64,000 nucleotides of DNA from positions 1 to 64,000 of the forward strand of contig JASAND010010651.1 of NCBI GenBank assembly GCA_030248195.1, written 5' to 3'. This DNA is from Trissonchulus latispiculum (Eukaryota; Nematoda; Enoplea; Enoplida; Ironidae). The notes under the pieces are model-generated. The model had not been told where the DNA came from. It saw nothing but the letters and a program-made list of their open reading frames with translations, and searched no databases. The translations under genes and the position numbers were made by a program. Shown in pieces: positions 62,301 through 64,000 of this stretch; the stretch's first letter is position 1; every line of letters starts with the position of its first letter.

Positions 62301-62983
62301 TATGTTTAGGAACGTTTATTGCATACGTAAATTCTAAAAACTACAAGGGATGGATCTGGGGGCAGCCCCGATGTCGCGATTTGAATGTAAGAAAAAGTAA
62401 TCCGGAAAAACAAAAAAGGCATGTCAACAAAACTTACACACGCGTACATTTACAACATTTTTACCAGATTTTTGGAAAGAAAATGCTTAAACTATCGTGC
62501 GATGTTAGCAAAAAATTCTTATTTTCCCTCAAAAAGTGCAAATCTTTAAAAATTTTCTAGTTTCTTTGAAATGAGAAGAATTAAAGATTTGAAGAACGAT
62601 TTCATCAAAAAAGCAAAAAAACTCCTTCAATTTCTGGGGGGCTCGGCCCCCCAGACCCCCCCCCCCCGGGTTATTCTTGTCATTGTTTATGCTCAAAGTT
62701 ATGATTCATATAAATAGGCACCAGATATTTGTATAAAATAAGTAAGTATATACGTAAGTTAGAATATATACTCTCAGGACAATGTGAAATAATATGACGC
62801 AACACTAGCCAACAAGGTAAAAATTCAACCAAAATTATGAATATAGCCTAAAATCAAAACAAAAACTGTTGTTCTGCAAAAATTATTTTTGACGTTTGAC
62901 AAATAAAAATGACGTTCAGAAAATAGAAATGACGAAAATTTGATGAAATCCGATTTTGAAAAAAAAACGCTGGAGGTTACAAT
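62301..62983. other. Intervening repeat-like sequence, no gene
   Basis: It contains another G/C-run block with CTGGGGGGCTCGGCCCCCCA near 62,634, probably one end of a further MITE whose other end I could not pair. Confidence 0.4.
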
Positions 62984-63140
62984 CATGGGCGTATCCAGGG
63001 GGAGGGTTTTGGGGGTTGAAACCCCCTCCTTTTGAGTTAATACTCCATTACAAAAAGTGCAAATTGTTCTCAAAACCCTCTCCTTTTCAGTAAATTTTAG
63101 TTCAAACCCCCTCCTTTTCAAAATCCTGGATACGCCCCTG
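62984..63140. mobile_element. 157-bp hAT MITE
   Basis: Ends CATGGGCGTATCCAGG and CCTGGATACGCCCCTG with a perfect 8-bp duplication GTTACAAT (62976-62983; 63141-63148). The core repeats CCCCCTCCTTTT-type sequence. Confidence 0.9.
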
Positions 63141-63304
63141 GTTACAATTGTTGTTTTATTCCTTTTCGACAAATTCGGCAAATTTCTGCTTACAGAAAAT
63201 TATCTCACCAGTGCCAGTTTCCTGCTGGCCTGCTCAAAGACCTATGGTATGGCTTTTGAATCATAAACAGCTTAAAAACTCAATACTTTCTTCATAAATT
63301 TCAG

Positions 63305-63480
63305 AGTTCGAAAGTTGTTGTTGTTGTTGTAAATGCCGGGCTCGTCGACCGATCGGCCATATGAGTTCACATCCGTATCCGAAGTCCAGCACACGTCTTC
63401 GCATTCGCCAGACCCTGTATCCAAGGCAGGATAGACTAGATGGGCTGACCAGCTCGGCAGCATAATAGTTCAAAAGTCTT
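63305..63480 (-). repeat. Possible 3' end of a non-LTR retroelement
   Basis: On minus, a moderately GC-rich 150-bp segment ends in (ACA)n. A short GC-rich body closing in a trinucleotide (ACA)n tail is a common form for truncated LINE 3' ends in invertebrates. No reverse transcriptase frame is present and no second copy in the window, so this is tentative. Confidence 0.3.
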
Positions 63481-63579
63481 GGTAAAGGGCATTGAATATA
63501 ATCCAAAAAAGCGCCCACCCCCCGAAAAACGCCCATTGGCGTTTTATTGGGTGGGCCACTGCTTGGCGTAATACGGTAT

Positions 63580-64000
63580 ATATTTATTTTGCCAGAGAAT
63601 TTATCTGGAAGGGCTAATTTGATTATTATGCTTATACAGCTCATTTTGAAATAAGTCACTCAAGCAGCAACAACACACTGTAGATTGTTAAAACTAAATA
63701 TACTCATCGTACAATAGCACAACAAACAAAACAAAAAACAACTGCTGAAGTGACAATTTCATTTCTTACAAAACACATAAGAACATTTGCTGCAAGTACG
63801 TATATACTGGCGTTAAACACCGGCGATTGAACGGCGTGAGAACTATTAGCAGAAGTAATAGAATCTGAAGATTTTTTATTGAACATTGTCCTTTTTTTGA
63901 ATGAACACAGAGGACAAGAAATTCTCATTTGTAGACGGAGACCCGCGAAGTTTTGTGGGACCATAAAGCAGAGCAAGCCTAATCAAACCTATCTGCAAGC
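63580..64000. other. No gene recognised at the right edge
   Basis: AT-rich sequence. A frame of about 90 codons on minus (63,704-63,976) shows no known motif. TTGTCCTTTTTTTG at 63,886 resembles the end of the 331-1,597 element and may be an internal or end copy. Confidence 0.35.

Overview
The window is nuclear DNA of an animal, most likely an AT-rich, repeat-dense marine or otherwise basal invertebrate; I cannot name the species. The evidence is spliced genes with GT-AG introns in consistent phase, metazoan-type families (a mitochondrial glutamate carrier, the cohesion factor DSCC1, a CSRP/Mlp-type LIM protein, a Patched-related membrane protein) and two intron-containing tRNA-Tyr genes. Most of the sequence is not coding.

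Layout. 1-8,241: tandem repeats, a terminal-inverted-repeat (TIR) element, then the last five exons of an SLC25A22-like carrier (+), whose introns hold several transposon relics. 8,242-15,100: a quiet 3' region, then a nested palindrome made of TTAA-flanked elements and their host repeat. 15,315-21,428: DSCC1 (+), ten coding exons. 21,507-24,018: a TIR element with two others nested inside it. 27,496-31,550: a 111-aa single-LIM protein (+), with four repeat elements in its first intron. 32,861-42,358: a 1,386-aa Patched-domain protein (-), four coding exons; its longest intron holds a TIR element and an inverted duplication carrying tRNA-Tyr at both ends. 43,180-47,650: an inverted pair of diverged copies of an unrecognised gene. 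48,480-50,165: a promoter- or LTR-like stretch on the minus strand. 51,049-64,000: almost entirely non-autonomous DNA transposons, several with perfect 8-bp target duplications, plus tandem arrays and (TA)n tracts.

The host genes do unrelated jobs (mitochondrial glutamate import, replication-coupled cohesion, muscle or actin LIM scaffolding, sterol/RND-type membrane function) and form no operon or pathway. The notable biology is in the repeats: at least ten elements with unrelated ends have interiors filled by one short word repeated densely on both strands (GAGTTAAAA, GGATTAAA, TGTAACTACAT, CTGAAA, CCGGAA, CCGAGA, GACGCGCGTC, CCGTTTGG and others). In several the word is the subterminal sequence of the element itself, which suggests runaway amplification of transposase-binding sites. 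Three of them share GGGCC-type ends and 3-bp target duplications while carrying different words.
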